From Talaromyces rugulosus (Eukaryota; Ascomycota; Eurotiomycetes; Eurotiales; Trichocomaceae): 64,000 nt of DNA. Each line of letters starts with the position of its first letter. The stretch's first letter is position 1. The notes beneath the pieces were generated by a model, which was not told where the DNA came from, searched no databases, and was given only the letters and a program-made list of their open reading frames with translations. Shown in pieces: positions 37,101-48,516 of this stretch. The stretch lies in NCBI RefSeq assembly GCF_013368755.1, contig NC_049561.1, forward strand, positions 6,076,001 through 6,140,000, written 5' to 3'. Position numbers and translations under genes: made by a program.

Positions 37101-39063
37101 CTTTTCAGAATGGTTCCGGCGACCGGTCGAGCAGATTCTAGAGCATGGTAGGGAAACGATGGATGACGAGGCCAAGCAGATTGTCACCAAACTGCACACC
37201 GTCCTTCGGCCATATCTACTTCGGCGGCTCAAAGCAGATGTCGAGAAGCAAATGCCTGCCAAATATGAGCATGTGATCTCCTGCCGCCTATCGAAGCGCC
37301 AGCGCTACCTCTACGATGGCTTCATGTCCAGGGCTCAGACCAAGGAAACGCTCGCCTCGGGCAATTATCTGTCAATCATCAACTGTCTCATGCAACTTCG
37401 AAAGGTCTGCAATCATCCCGACCTATTTGAGACGCGACAGATCTCGACGTCTTTTGTAATGTCTACGTCTTTGGCGACCGACTACGAGACCAAAGAACAT
37501 CTTGTCCGGCGCCGCCTTTTGTATCAACACCCGCTTGATAACCTAGATCTAGATTTTCTCAACTTGGCGCCCGTGTTCAGAGAGGATCTGTCCAAAAGAC
37601 TGGTACAAGACACGAGTCGCATAATGGCATTTGAGCCCTTGAAAGCATTACGTGAACGTCAATATCTACGAACAAACTGGCAAATGGGATTTGATGGCTC
37701 TTCGGTTCGGTCTACGTTAGAGTCGATGGAAAATATCGCAAGGAAAAAGAGGATGAGCGAGCTGGAGAGCACTCTTTACTTTGAGTCAAACCGGCATGGA
37801 CGACGCCCTGTGTGGGGGAAGAATTTGATTGATTTCCTCACCATTGAAAAACCGTACAATGGGCTCTCTACGCGCGGCTCTGGGCAGGTGTCCAAGCTCG
37901 AGCAGCTGGCGAACCAGTCATCGGTGCTATCCTCTATGATCAATTCGATCGATGACCGAGCGCTTTCGATGGAGGGTTATATCCAGAGATTTGCCTGCGT
38001 GACGCCGGCGGCGACAGCCACGGGGACTACCGAGGCAGCAATCACACCTGTTGAAACGCGGTACTTTGACCGTAATTTGAAATATCATCAATACGATCCG
38101 TTCCACGAGGCACAAATGCGTCTGTCCATTGCGTTCCCGGACAAGCGGCTGCTACAATACGATTGTGGTAAGTTACAGCAACTGGATAAGCTATTGCGAA
38201 AGCTCCAGGCCGGTGGTCATCGGGCTTTGATCTTCACGCAAATGACAAAAATGCTGGATATTCTGGAGCAATTCCTGAATATCCACGGGCATCGCTATCT
38301 CCGACTTGACGGTACGACAAAAGTCGAACAGCGGCAGATGCTTACCGACCGTTTCAACAACGACAACCGAATTCTTGCTTTTATTTTGTCTACTCGTTCT
38401 GGTGGCCTGGGTATCAACCTTACGGGTGCCGACTCTGTCGTTTTCTACGACTTGGACTGGAATCCTGCCATGGACAAACAATGCCAGGACCGATGCCACC
38501 GAATCGGCCAGACAAGAGACGTACACATTTACCGGTTCGTGTCTGATCATACCATCGAGTCGAACATCCTGCGCAAGGCCAATCAGAAGAGAATGCTGGA
38601 CGATGTGGTCATTCAAGAAGGCGCATTCACCACCGATTACATAGCCAAGGTTGAAACCAACATGAACAACGAGGACGTGCCCGACGCGCCCCAGGACGAG
38701 GCAAGCAAAGCAATGGACCGCGTCCTCGATAACCGGGGTGGCCGCACGGCACGTGTGTTTGAGCAAGCCGAGGATAAAGAAGACATTGACGCTGCGAAGA
38801 ACGCACAAAAGGAGATGGAGCATGCCGACGACGGCGACTTTGAGGAGCGCAGCGGCTCGAATGCGCTTGCCCAGCCCGGTGCGAAACAGGACGGGGCCGT
38901 CGAGGTCGTCGACGAAGCCGAACCAGAGCCGAATCATGTCGATGACTATTTGCTACGGTTCATGGAATGGAATCTACAGGGTGAGCCTTTGGTGTTACCG
39001 CCTGATAAGATCAAGAAGAAATCCAAACGGGGGAAAGAGCATCGATTGAAACGACGTCGTTAG
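34129..39063 (+). CDS. swr1: SWR1, SNF2-family ATPase of the H2A.Z-depositing SWR complex
   Basis: A single uninterrupted exon of 1644 codons. Swr1 exchanges H2A for H2A.Z in nucleosomes. Order of parts: a Ser-rich basic N-terminus; an HSA domain about 362-435 (HALFFRKLLDQEHKRHRNTA), which binds actin-related proteins; a long acidic region about 480-800, rich in Asp/Glu/Ser and fitting the histone-binding part of Swr1; the ATPase with DEMGLGKT (Walker A, from residue 824) and DEAH (from 927), GTPLQNNLTELWSLLFFLMP; a large insertion between the two lobes, typical of the Swr1/Ino80 group; and helicase motif VI CQDRCHRIGQTRDV (Arg1458). The C-terminus is acidic then strongly basic (KIKKKSKRGKEHRLKRRR). 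The absence of introns in a gene this long contrasts with its neighbours. Confidence 0.96.
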   Translation: MQNGVPNGISTHDGRVTPEPNENFRVSSELELTDKADESTQTPNGHKDEDLADVHLDAPPSKRRKLAEFGRSTPRQVSPPWKKVGVEGPTSFIEEGRRKSSRTNAVPLGLQPPSAKRQTRATQKDHKTKAVSSHRKPSESSPHAHASVRAAKGGRHSLGAKYPSYGSLNNASRGESTRKSSSRLSTSAINHDSPLGITKSANSRTRSYSSANAPGRVQAGVNNSSGTRRSRRNASISIDASPSSCQDFDGKDCYKNEKDLLESEGVPKYPRLRLKFKKGSVSVQHPGHVVAPKKHASFREWIDNVDVLAGENAVSTPQDAEQEAGKRNRVFEAGEPGGLLTPQVCSACLPEPQEEPPPQYSHHDHLVAHALFFRKLLDQEHKRHRNTARHLAQSCAEAWRKRNKRPEDILREQEEEIKAKRRQLIRDLQRQFDLVRAEVDRARLARWEEERKAENQQALNQAIKQSTMLFEKRRQEILGVESDMDAASEDIDDEDDDDSSVSNEDESNMSSSESESESDGIADDDEALTAEELRLKYANIPGALASKDVDADSSVVSTSQYTPLPGEDFTENDVASEATSPNLSARNENLDDVDPTLLDASDESTDMDDDMGDSDLDSSEEQGLENDSDDDNSDPSDGEPGLLGFFSSKDRVYSGDMNDAEGDESDEVEDQDDEVTLVPTDPPQGSEEVGAVQSQEDAAKSADVPNPDDAPDSMPKETPLSKQDDEQHDPLVQDEDLGESRHSGDASSEASPGTVATKPSEPDSVSSYETQFEKPSENPESAMLAGLKTPIPHLLRGTLREYQHYGLDWLAGLYDNQINGILADEMGLGKTIQTIALLAHLAVEHEVWGPHLVVVPTSVILNWEMEFKKWCPGFKIMTYYGNQEERKQKRRGWTDDSSWDVLITSYQLVLQDQQVLKRRNWHYMVLDEAHNIKNFRSQRWQALLTFKTRARLLLTGTPLQNNLTELWSLLFFLMPSDEDGAGVEGFADLRNFSEWFRRPVEQILEHGRETMDDEAKQIVTKLHTVLRPYLLRRLKADVEKQMPAKYEHVISCRLSKRQRYLYDGFMSRAQTKETLASGNYLSIINCLMQLRKVCNHPDLFETRQISTSFVMSTSLATDYETKEHLVRRRLLYQHPLDNLDLDFLNLAPVFREDLSKRLVQDTSRIMAFEPLKALRERQYLRTNWQMGFDGSSVRSTLESMENIARKKRMSELESTLYFESNRHGRRPVWGKNLIDFLTIEKPYNGLSTRGSGQVSKLEQLANQSSVLSSMINSIDDRALSMEGYIQRFACVTPAATATGTTEAAITPVETRYFDRNLKYHQYDPFHEAQMRLSIAFPDKRLLQYDCGKLQQLDKLLRKLQAGGHRALIFTQMTKMLDILEQFLNIHGHRYLRLDGTTKVEQRQMLTDRFNNDNRILAFILSTRSGGLGINLTGADSVVFYDLDWNPAMDKQCQDRCHRIGQTRDVHIYRFVSDHTIESNILRKANQKRMLDDVVIQEGAFTTDYIAKVETNMNNEDVPDAPQDEASKAMDRVLDNRGGRTARVFEQAEDKEDIDAAKNAQKEMEHADDGDFEERSGSNALAQPGAKQDGAVEVVDEAEPEPNHVDDYLLRFMEWNLQGEPLVLPPDKIKKKSKRGKEHRLKRRR

Positions 39064-42000
39064 CGATGGAGCCTCTTATTTGTATTGTGTTTTGTGTGTG
39101 TTTCTTTCGTTGGATTATGTGTTTTTATTTTTCTAATTTTGTTTTTTATTTTACTCGTGGTATACTCTTCTCTCGTGTCTAAGTTAGGAATACACTTATA
39201 ATTGATGTTGATGCTTCTGTGGAGGCATGACATGTCGCATATTCAATTTTCTATTTGGCTATTGGAGTAGTTGAATTAATCAATTGATGTTTTAATTTGT
39301 TTCAACCTGCATATACCAGTCAGATTACATCAATTGACTCGAGTGTTTAAATGTTATCTATATATATATCATTCAACATTGAACTACCGTCAACACTCAT
39401 CAACTGATACCAGTGGACATTCAAACATATCAACTAATTATTAATGTAAAACGACACCCACAATGCTCATTCATGTGATTGCCACTTGGAATCCCAAACC
39501 TGGACAACCGGTTCTCAACCTCAGTTTTAGTCCGACGCAGCTAGCCCAACGCATCCATCCTCCCCCCCATCATTCAATACAAGACAATACAAGAAGTGAA
39601 CACCTGTTCATGCAGCACTCAACAGACCAACCGATGCTAGCAAATATACTAACTAATAGTTTATTAGCATAAAATTAAAATTAAAATCGAAAAAAAAAAA
39701 ACTCTTTATGGCTACTTGCAGGAAACAAAGAAACACAATGAAACTATAGGTGAAAAAAGTACAATGCCAAACTAAACTCAATTCGACCGGCATACTACGC
39801 GGGGAAATAAATTATTGCCTGGATGCCGATGGGGAATGATTTCTCCGGTGCATCTTTTGAAACATGGCAAAAGCACCGAGACAAGTCTGGAAAGGGCATT
39901 ATTGCTTCTGAAACAAATACTACGTGTATTATTATTCTCCGATGGATTATCGATATATCGAGAACGGAGATATATAGTGTAGGAAGAAATCCGGATATGT
40001 AGTAACCCTTCTCCGGACCCGGTTGAGTTATTAATTCATGTGACCGATCATCTATTTACGTATTTGTGCAAGAGAAAAAAATAAAATAAACTCGGACGAG
40101 TCAAGATGGGCTGATGGGCTGGCTGGATCGCGCGCTTCCGAACTCGACGAACTGCATGGGTGGATAAAGAGCTGGTATAGCGCTAGGCAGTTGACTAGTC
40201 ACGGTCAGTTGTGATAGACTATAGTAATTAATAGCTTGCAAGAAACAAAGGAAACCGACACAAGTTTCAAAAGCACTGATAATATTAATAATATAAACAA
40301 TACAGTCAGAAGCTGACCACCAACAGCCCAGCAGCGGAACGACGCCGCGATCAGCTTAGTTATCAACTTATCATAGAGGAACCATGTCGTCGTGCTTCCA
40401 AGTTACCAACAGGACGGGTCTGATCGGCCATGGGATGTGATGACAGTTGCACATGTCACATATTCTTCCCACAATCACATCGCCTATCACTATGCAGGAT
40501 ATATGGATTGGACAGTCACACGGCAGAGACGGACCATTGATCGTAATGTTTTTTTTTTCTTTCTTTTTTTCTTTTCTTTTCCTGCAGCCGAGTCAGTTAG
40601 TCGGGACGCGGATGCACGTCTGAAGCCCCGAGAAGGACTGGCCAGGACTGGTCATTGGTGGCGTTGAATCACGTCTTGACTCTTAGATGCATTTGAGATG
40701 CAATAGACTAATGGTATTTGGATTATTTCCCGATGTCTCGTTCGTTCATCGCTGAATGATCTGCAATCGACAAGACTCGTCACAAGCAAAGACCGACGGT
40801 GTTTGATAAGCAAATACACACGGTTTCGGGAAAGTCGATCTGCGACATTCCCGGTTGGGGTGGGGGTGGGCGCCATGCAACTGCACTGCACTGCTTTTTT
40901 TCTTTAACCTAGCATAAGCTTTAAAGTGGTTTTTAATAATAAATCGCCAATCGGCGGCAAAAGAGGCTGTTCGGCGACTATCGGGGATCAGAATGTATTG
41001 TGTTGATAAGAGTCATGGGAATTAACAAGAGAGGTGTTTTACATAATCGGTAGAGGGGGAGTTAGGGTTCGGCAAGTCATTACCCATGCCAAGATCCCGT
41101 ATTATTACCATCATAAGAAATGAAATAATAATATTAATGACAATTACTATAACAACATGAATAGTAATAGATGATGATTATTATTGCCTGTCAGTCCACG
41201 CGATCACAATCCATGTCGCCCTGCAGGGATGATGCATGATCTATACTCTATGGTATGGCATGGGAAGAGGGGTATTATTCTGGCATGACAATATGAATCT
41301 ATGACAATATGCACTCGGTTGTCTGGGCGTGACAAACACATGGCGAAAAGCAAAGGCGAAACAGGATCGTCGACATGGTCTTCAACACGGAAAGACTTTG
41401 GTCAAGCGTAAAAAGTAAAAAAACGCAACCCACCAAACGTGTCATGTAGGATGGGCTTCCTACAGTCGAAAGGGCAATAGGTGGCGTTCAAAGGCTCAAG
41501 CACGGTGACACAGAAGGCTGCTGACCCGTTATTATTAGTACAAGTAGCATCGTCAGTGTCGTTGACAGATGCTGATTTAAAAGCACGCTATCTCTTGGCG
41601 AATTTGCCTAAATAGGCAGTTGTCGATGTCAGGCCCTTGTCAGCTGGCTCCGTTCCCGTCTTGGCAGTCCAAAGGGGCCTGATGGTAGAGATGTTAATAA
41701 GTGGGGCCCCTGTGGCTGATGTAGCCGCTAGCCGCTCCGGGTAATTCGTGGCAAAGGCATGGCAAACCTTGTCCCAGTTGGCTTTCAGCATGCCATTGGT
41801 CGCCGTCCAATCAGCGCGCGCCCGGAAGGAGAGCTCCTCCTTCCGAGTGGTATCCACATTACCTGATCGGGCGATGAAGAAAAGCTTTTGCACTTGGTAC
41901 ATAGTACGTAGTGGTGGTAGTAGTACTATGGCTCTGCCGTTTCATCTCGTCATTTCAAGGGAGGGAAAAAAAAAGGCTTCCAAGGTTTGTCTTCCTGCGA

Positions 42001-43558
42001 GGCGAACACTCGGACTACTTCCGTTATGTCCAAGACGATCGGTCATGTGAGTGAACAGTGCGCAGGGGTTCTTTGGATATTCCTCTACGGCGTGATACTC
42101 TTCTGATACTCTCTGTATACACAGTACTTCTCCTTGATAGAAAATAGACATAAATGATTAACGCACCCAGGCTGTCGGGTAACATGGCAGAAGGCAAGTG
42201 GATGACTAGTGCATAACCTTCTTTTTTCCCACTTATGCACTGGCACATGGACAGCAACGGATCTTCCCCGAGCTGCTGTTCGTCTGTCCTTGGCCGCGCC
42301 AGTGGATCCCACTGCCTTTTACAGACTAGTGGGGGTCTGGAGGCACGGCTATTGGCTCACAGTGCTGCCGGGGATTTGGAATTCGTCTAGCCAGGATTCT
42401 CAGCAATCCTCAGGCATTGCCGTTTTGGGTAATGCCTTGTCTGGCATGCTTGGACCACATGGGACGGAGGGGAGGTTCACCACCCCTCCGCTCCCGTACT
42501 CCGTACGGCCCCCCACCAGATCGATGATCAGCTATTTACTAGACATGCTCGACATGCTCACAATTCTCCTAGTTTCTCTGATGGTACGTGGTATTTAATT
42601 AGAACGTTCGGAGGAGCTGGCATTATTCTCCGTATAGCGGGGGAGAGAGCACGGATGTTTCGTCAAACGAGGGGCTGGTCGTTATATGCAGTACTGATCA
42701 AATTGTGCAGGTTCCAGGGACTCGGAACAATGATCAACGCGAGGCCGTTGAACCGCAGAGATACTCTACTTGACACCGTACAGGCCGGACGGTCACTGGA
42801 CAGTTAAGAATAGGCTGGCCGAGGCAGCGGTTTAGCTTGCTGGCCCGTGCAGCACGCAACCCAATGGCAAAACGCGCAGGCAATCCCAAACTGGATCGGA
42901 GCCAGGCTGGCGGGACTGGAAGATGGCCTCTTTTGGCCCCGACGACGCACCAGCACGCTAGGCCCAGACAGGCAGTGAAGAATAACTTATCTCCCCGTCG
43001 TACAGAAAAATAATGCGCAGCCAGTGGCTGTACGCTACTGGTACCGCCAGTAATACGGTCTAGCCAGAATAGGCAGTGGGGCTAGGGCTGTCGCTGCCGG
43101 ACCAGCCAGAGCAGGCGCCGCGCACGGCGGGCCAATGGCAGGCGGCGAAACGGGCCGAGGGGGGGGGCGCAGCGGGGCCCAAGTTGGTTGGCTACCTGGG
43201 CCTAATCAGGAGGGCGTCCCAAACAGGCAGTGGGTCCAACCTAATGGGCCGATGCGCCAATCACCCCAGGCAGTCAGCCCCAATCGGGCATGGTGCCGCT
43301 CCAGGCTGCTGGTGGCCACCGTAGACGAAACGGAGCTGTCGACTCGGGGGAGCCACAAAGTGCCGGCCAACGCCATGAGCACGAGGTTCCCATATAATAA
43401 TACTTCCGCTGTCGATCTTAGCCCAGAAAACATTCCCTCGTTTCTCTCCCTCTCGCTCCTCTCTTCTTCCTTCTTACTTCCTCTGTCTCTCTCTCCCTCT
43501 CTCTCCATCTTTCTCCCTTACCCTCTCATGCGCCTGTTTGTGTTTGGTCAATTGCAAC
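39064..43558. other. 4.5-kb gene-free region upstream of the Clr5-type gene
   Basis: No frame with recognisable family features. A 104-codon minus-strand frame at 41588-41902 and others at 42209-42598 are possible but unsupported. The last about 120 bp before the downstream gene (43430-43530) are pyrimidine-rich. There are numerous poly-A and AT tracts; 43080-43180 is GC-rich. Confidence 0.45.
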
Positions 43559-44907
43559 ATGAAAACCTCCATTCCGTCCGACGTGTGGGAGAAGAAGAAG
43601 GCTCTCATTGCTCGCCTGTACAAGGACGAGGAATGGCCACTGAAGCAGGTCATCAAGCAGATTCGCACCACCGATTTCAACCCGAGGTTTGTTTTTGTTC
43701 TTTTCTTTCTGTCCTGAATGTTGGCTTACAAGCTGCAAGTGAAACCCAGCTGCGCAGTCGCCTGAAGAAATGGAGGGTCACCAAGCCGTCTCGCCAGACC
43801 CGCAAGAAGCCCGCCACTGGACAGGCCGACAACGACGACGATGAGGATGATGTGCAGGAGGAGATGTCGCCCGTGGAAACAAAAAATATTGCTTTGCAGA
43901 CCCCAACACCCCAATCACAGTCTTCCATTTCTCACCAAGATGCTCCCTCGATCCGCCGCGACTGGTACTCCTCCGAGGCCTGGGCTCAGCCATCACAACA
44001 AGAATCGCAGCCGGAAATCACACACCACCAGTCCGAACAGGCAGAGATCGCGGTCACTTCAGCATGGTCCGCCCCGGTGTCTGCTGCCACTCAGCTCGCC
44101 ATGACCACAGACCATCACGTCCAGCAGAATCCGGGTAGCCAGATCAGCACTCCTATAGTTTCCCATTTCCCTACTCACAGTCTCCCCACCGCCTACGACC
44201 TTGCCCAACACTCTCCGCAGACCACTGTTCCGACTACACACATGGTGTCGCCCTCTTACGTGGCGTCTTACCCCATGCCTCAAATGTCATACCCGCAATC
44301 CGCACCCCAATCAGCTGTTCAATGGCCCACGGCCAGCGACTATATCGAGCCCGATCTCAGCCCGTCGGGACTGGCCATGCCCCCTACAAACTGGTTCGCC
44401 GCTCAATACGACGCAGCCAGCTGTGCGCCGCATACCGCCTACTACCAGCGCGCCATCAACCCCATGGCCAATTACTCCCATATGATGCAGCCCATGGCTC
44501 CTCAGGACATGAGTTCATACCAACCGCAACCGCAACCGCAACCGCAAATGGCCGGGTTCCAGGGTTTCGACGAGAACGCGGCTATTCGACCATGGAGACG
44601 CGCCGTGTCTTCGCAATTCCACCCCGAGACCGCTCCTGGACATGTTCGCGTGGACCGCCAGGGTCGCCAGCGTAAGCCGGTCATGGACCGAAAACGCAAG
44701 GATTCGGCGGAGGAGATGAACATGGCACTTCAACAACAGCAACAACATCAACATCAGCAGCAACAGATGCAGCCGGTCCAGTCCGCGCACCACGCCATGC
44801 AGGCGGTCATGCCGCCTCAATACATAACCCACCACTCCATGATGCCTCATGACATATATGCATACACTGGCCACGAGCAATTATTACAGCGACCGATTGG
44901 TCACTAA
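43559..44907 (+). CDS. Clr5-domain protein, probable transcriptional regulator
   Basis: Exons 43559-43686 and 43740-44907 give 431 aa. The Clr5 domain is at the N-terminus: IPSDVWEKKKALIARLYKDE, then WPLKQVIKQIRTTDFNP joined across the intron to SETQLRSRLKKWRVTK. Removing the intron is needed to complete the domain; a long frame running from 43135 through the intron is only accidental. The rest is low-complexity, rich in Gln, Pro, His and Met, with QPQPQPQ and a Gln/His run (QQQQQHQHQQQQ) near the end, suggesting a transcription-activation-type region. A basic KPVMDRKRKD patch may be a nuclear signal. Clr5 is named after a fission yeast silencing factor; the role here is unknown. Confidence 0.85.
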
Positions 44908-46679
44908 TTGCTCACCATCTGTATAGCATTTGGTTTCATACTGCATATATCAAGGCGCATGGAAAGTGTTTTCTTTCCGGTGGATTGTTTTTTTTTAATA
45001 TACCCATTCAATTTTTCTTACAGCGTCGCCAAGGAGTCGGAGGCCTTTGTTTCTGTTCGATTCTTTGTATAGTTCAAACAAGTTATAGTTCTTAGGAACT
45101 TTAGGGCGGGTTATTTTTTTTATTGTCTCTTGTTTGGGTTGAGCCGTGAAAAAATGAGTGTTTTTGACGCGGTTCTGGGAGTTTATTGATTTTTGATATC
45201 TAAGTGTATATTTGGTGATATCTACAGTCATTCGTGACTTGGACAGAATTTTACAAGTATCTGAACCATTTTCCTTCCCTCCCCCTTTAGAACACACTGG
45301 AATACTTCGAGAACAAGCCACTGTCTTGGAAGGTTTCCCAGATCTCTGGGCTTGAACATGTGGCATGGCGTGCATGAATCAAGAACGTTTTTTTTTTGGG
45401 TGCGCGGACCCCTTTGGACACGGCAAAGTAGTCTGAATACAGTGAATAGTGGCAGTACTATTAGTCTTTAGACCGCTATTTTTGATTTGACAGTAAGATT
45501 CACGCTATTGGCGCGCTAAAGAGTCGAGGCTATAATAATCGACATCGTATAACGTTTACGTATATACTCCATAATATGTCAACTACTAGTGTGGAATTAA
45601 GTACGGCGGAGTATTTTAGTATTTTACGACGTCGATGAAATGGCCCGAGCGAGCATCAGTGGGAAAGTTTTTTTTCTTTCTCTTTTGTATCATGATCTGA
45701 GTCATGCTGTTATTTTAACTTGTTTAATCAGTACGAGTCACGACAGAGTTTCTGGTATTTGGAATTGGGCTGAGCTGTGAAGGATCATGGATGGAAGCAA
45801 CTCTGTTTGGTATTTACGCTGGCGTAGCTGAGCCCCCTATAACTGTATGTAGACTACTGTCCCGAGATTTTGGTTTTGTTATTAACTTGTTATTAATGTT
45901 AATAATAATAATAATAATATTGACTGCGTGCGTCACTGAGTACAGAGTGCCACGTTTTTGGCCCGTTGCGTTGGCCCCCAAAATATTATGGATGTGAGAT
46001 GGTCAAGCGTGTTGATCAGCTGCGCGTATATCATAATACATGTATGTATATATATGACATATGTGTTGATGAGTTGTTAGGTTGCAAGTGGCAAACGCAT
46101 GGAAGATTGCTGTGTGCAGAATGTTTCCATGTTCTGGGGTCTACTACCTGCATAATAAGCACATATGTATGGTGTTTATGCTCAGTCTATGCTGACTGAT
46201 TATACAGAGTATGTATGTTTTGTAGAATGTAAAGAGGTGCCTTGCCTTTTACATTACCACAGACAGTAATTATTTCTGTCTTGTTGACTACCCCGGAAAT
46301 ATCCTTGATAGCATCCGGAGGCTATATACAAAAACCCAACAATCCATGCACAGCGGCGAGAAACTTGCACTAGATTCATTGAAGAATAACAAGAGCAACA
46401 ATTGGAGTTTCCATGTGGAAGATATGCTGTCAAGCAGTGATAAAGGAATATCAACATAGTAATATGTTGTGGTAGCCGGCAGCCGAGGTCCAAGGACATT
46501 TAACCGCTTTCCCCACACTGCGGAGACTGACAGCTCCTCCGCAACCTCCACGACTCTCTCTACTCCTGTATCAGTATCAAGCAGTCAGCATCCAGCATTC
46601 CGCATTTGCACCCAGTTACAGGTCAAGTAGATCTTGAGAATTGCAGTCAGTTCCCGGTTAGAGCTCGTCAATTGCAGCC
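44908..46679. other. Intergenic region, no gene seen
   Basis: 1.8 kb, AT-rich with poly-T runs and an (AAT)n tract near 45900-45920; short frames only, none convincing. Confidence 0.5.
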
Positions 46680-47770
46680 ATGCGTGCCATCCAGCTCTCC
46701 GAATACGTCAAGGTATCACCCATCACCATAACCATCAAATCTGTCAACGAACCATGAATAACAGGTTTTTCTAGGGCCCCCTCGACCTCAAAGTCGACGA
46801 CCTCCCCACCCCCTCGCCCGCACCAGACAAATACCTCATCGAAATCCACTCCGCCGGCACAAACTTCTTCGACCTGCTGCAGATCCAGGGCAAATACCAG
46901 CACCAGCCGGCGTTCCCATGGATCTCCGGCATGGAATTCGCTGGCACGATCCTCGCCACGCCCACAGATTCCAAAGCCGCCAACAGGTATAAAGTTGGTG
47001 ACAAGGTGTTTGGCGCCAATCAAGGCGCATATGCCACACACATTCTCGCACCAGAAGTAGCACTCTTCCCGGTCCCGTCGGGCTGGAGCTTTGAAGATGC
47101 CGCGGGCCTGTTTGTGACCGCGCCGACATCTTATGGTGGGTTGGTCACGCGCGCCAACGTCCAGCCCGGCGAATGGGTTCTTGTACACGCAGCAGCAGGC
47201 GGCGTCGGGCTCGCCGCCGTGCAAATCGCAAAGGCAAAAGGCGCCACGGTGATCGCGACAGCAGGCACAGAACGCAAACGCAGTATCGCGCGCGAGTTTG
47301 GCGCGGACTATGTCATTGACTACCGCAACGACAAATGGCCCGACGAGGTGAAGCGAATCTGCAAGGAGAAACGCACCGGCAACGGACGCGCTGGCGTGGA
47401 TATCGTCTACGATCCTGTGGGGATGATCGACCAGAGTCTCAAGTGTGTGGCCTGGAATGCACGTTTACTTGTGATTGGGTTTGCGGCGGGCAAGATTGAA
47501 AAAGTCGCGCTGAATCGTGTGCTGCTCAAAAATGTTAGTCTGGTGGGATTGCATTGGGGCCAGTATGCCAATTTCGAGACCGAAACGGTGGGTGTTGTGT
47601 GGAAGGGGATTTTCGATCTTATTGCGCAGGGGAAGTTTAAAGGTATTACGTTCAAGGATGAGACGTTTGTTGGGCTGGACAGTGTCCCGCGAGCGCTCAA
47701 GGCGCTGGGGAGTCGAGATACATGGGGGAAAGTGGTTGTCAAGGTTATTGACGAGAAGAGCAGGCTGTAG
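46680..47770 (+). CDS. Quinone oxidoreductase / zeta-crystallin-like MDR enzyme
   Basis: Exons 46680-46712 (11 codons) and 46775-47770 give 342 aa. An NADPH-dependent medium-chain reductase/dehydrogenase. Visible: GTNFFDLLQIQGKYQ and PWISGMEFAGTI in the substrate domain, HAAAGGVGLAAVQIAKAKGA in the Rossmann fold (AGGVG at about 152-156), and GADYVIDYRND. Catalytic zinc-binding residues of alcohol dehydrogenases are not present, in line with the quinone reductase branch. Probably cytosolic. It is convergent with the RidA gene. Confidence 0.92.
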
Positions 47771-48516
47771 TCCACCACCTTTCTATTCTATCTGGATATA
47801 GAGTATATATATGATATTTATCTATCTATTTAAATGTAGGTGCGCAAGGAGTCACGCTCTCGTGGTTTAAACACCTCCCCCAAAAAAGAGGAAGGCATCA
47901 CGCGAGGCAAAATAGCATGAACTATGAAGGCCCTTTTTGGTAGTGATTTGCTCTTGCAATCCGGTTCAGCCCTTGAAAAGGACTGCCCGAGAAATAAAAC
48001 ATGTCCAGCTCCAATCAACACAGGCACAAGACGTGCGGATTGTATCGACTGTCCTTTAAAAAAGGGTTTGTGGAGAGCCATGACCGGTATCAATCCAAGG
48101 AGTGATCGGCGTCAGGGGAGAACAGCTGGACCGGGGGATTGCCATTGTAATATCATAACATCGTCTGATGATTTGTTCGATCGGAGGTATATTCGATCCG
48201 AGAGAGGTACGTTGTAAGTACGTTGTAGGTACATTGTAGGTACATGTTGCTGCGATTAATCCATTTTGTCCATTTATACCAGCTGCAAGTCGCATTACCT
48301 TGTCAACATGGTTGGTTGGATTGTTTCGATGCGATGTTGGAAGAAGGAAGAATAGACGAAGCCGCGGAAATCTTTTCAACACAGTTCGAGTCTTGCGCAC
48401 TAACCGCTTTTGGAAGAGCTAAATTGATACCTAGTTCACTAACAACTAAGTAGTCACCTACTTCGTACACGATGATAGTAGCAAGATCCCCATTTTCCTA
48501 GAAGAAAAAAAAGAAT
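47771..48516. other. Convergent intergenic region
   Basis: 746 bp between convergent genes. It contains a small 11-bp tandem repeat at 48207-48249 (about four GTACGTTGTAG-like units). No gene seen. Confidence 0.5.
48207..48249. repeat. Short 11-bp tandem repeat, about four units
   Basis: Units GTACGTTGTAA, GTACGTTGTAG, GTACATTGTAG and a partial fourth, in convergent intergenic DNA. Confidence 0.75.

Noticed and set aside
41588..41902. 104-codon minus-strand frame
   Set aside because: No recognisable domain, signal or conserved motif, and no splice partners found.
43135..44907. A 590-codon open frame covering the Clr5 gene
   Set aside because: It reads through the intron and unrelated upstream DNA; the Clr5 domain is formed only with the ATG at 43559 and splicing of 43687-43739.
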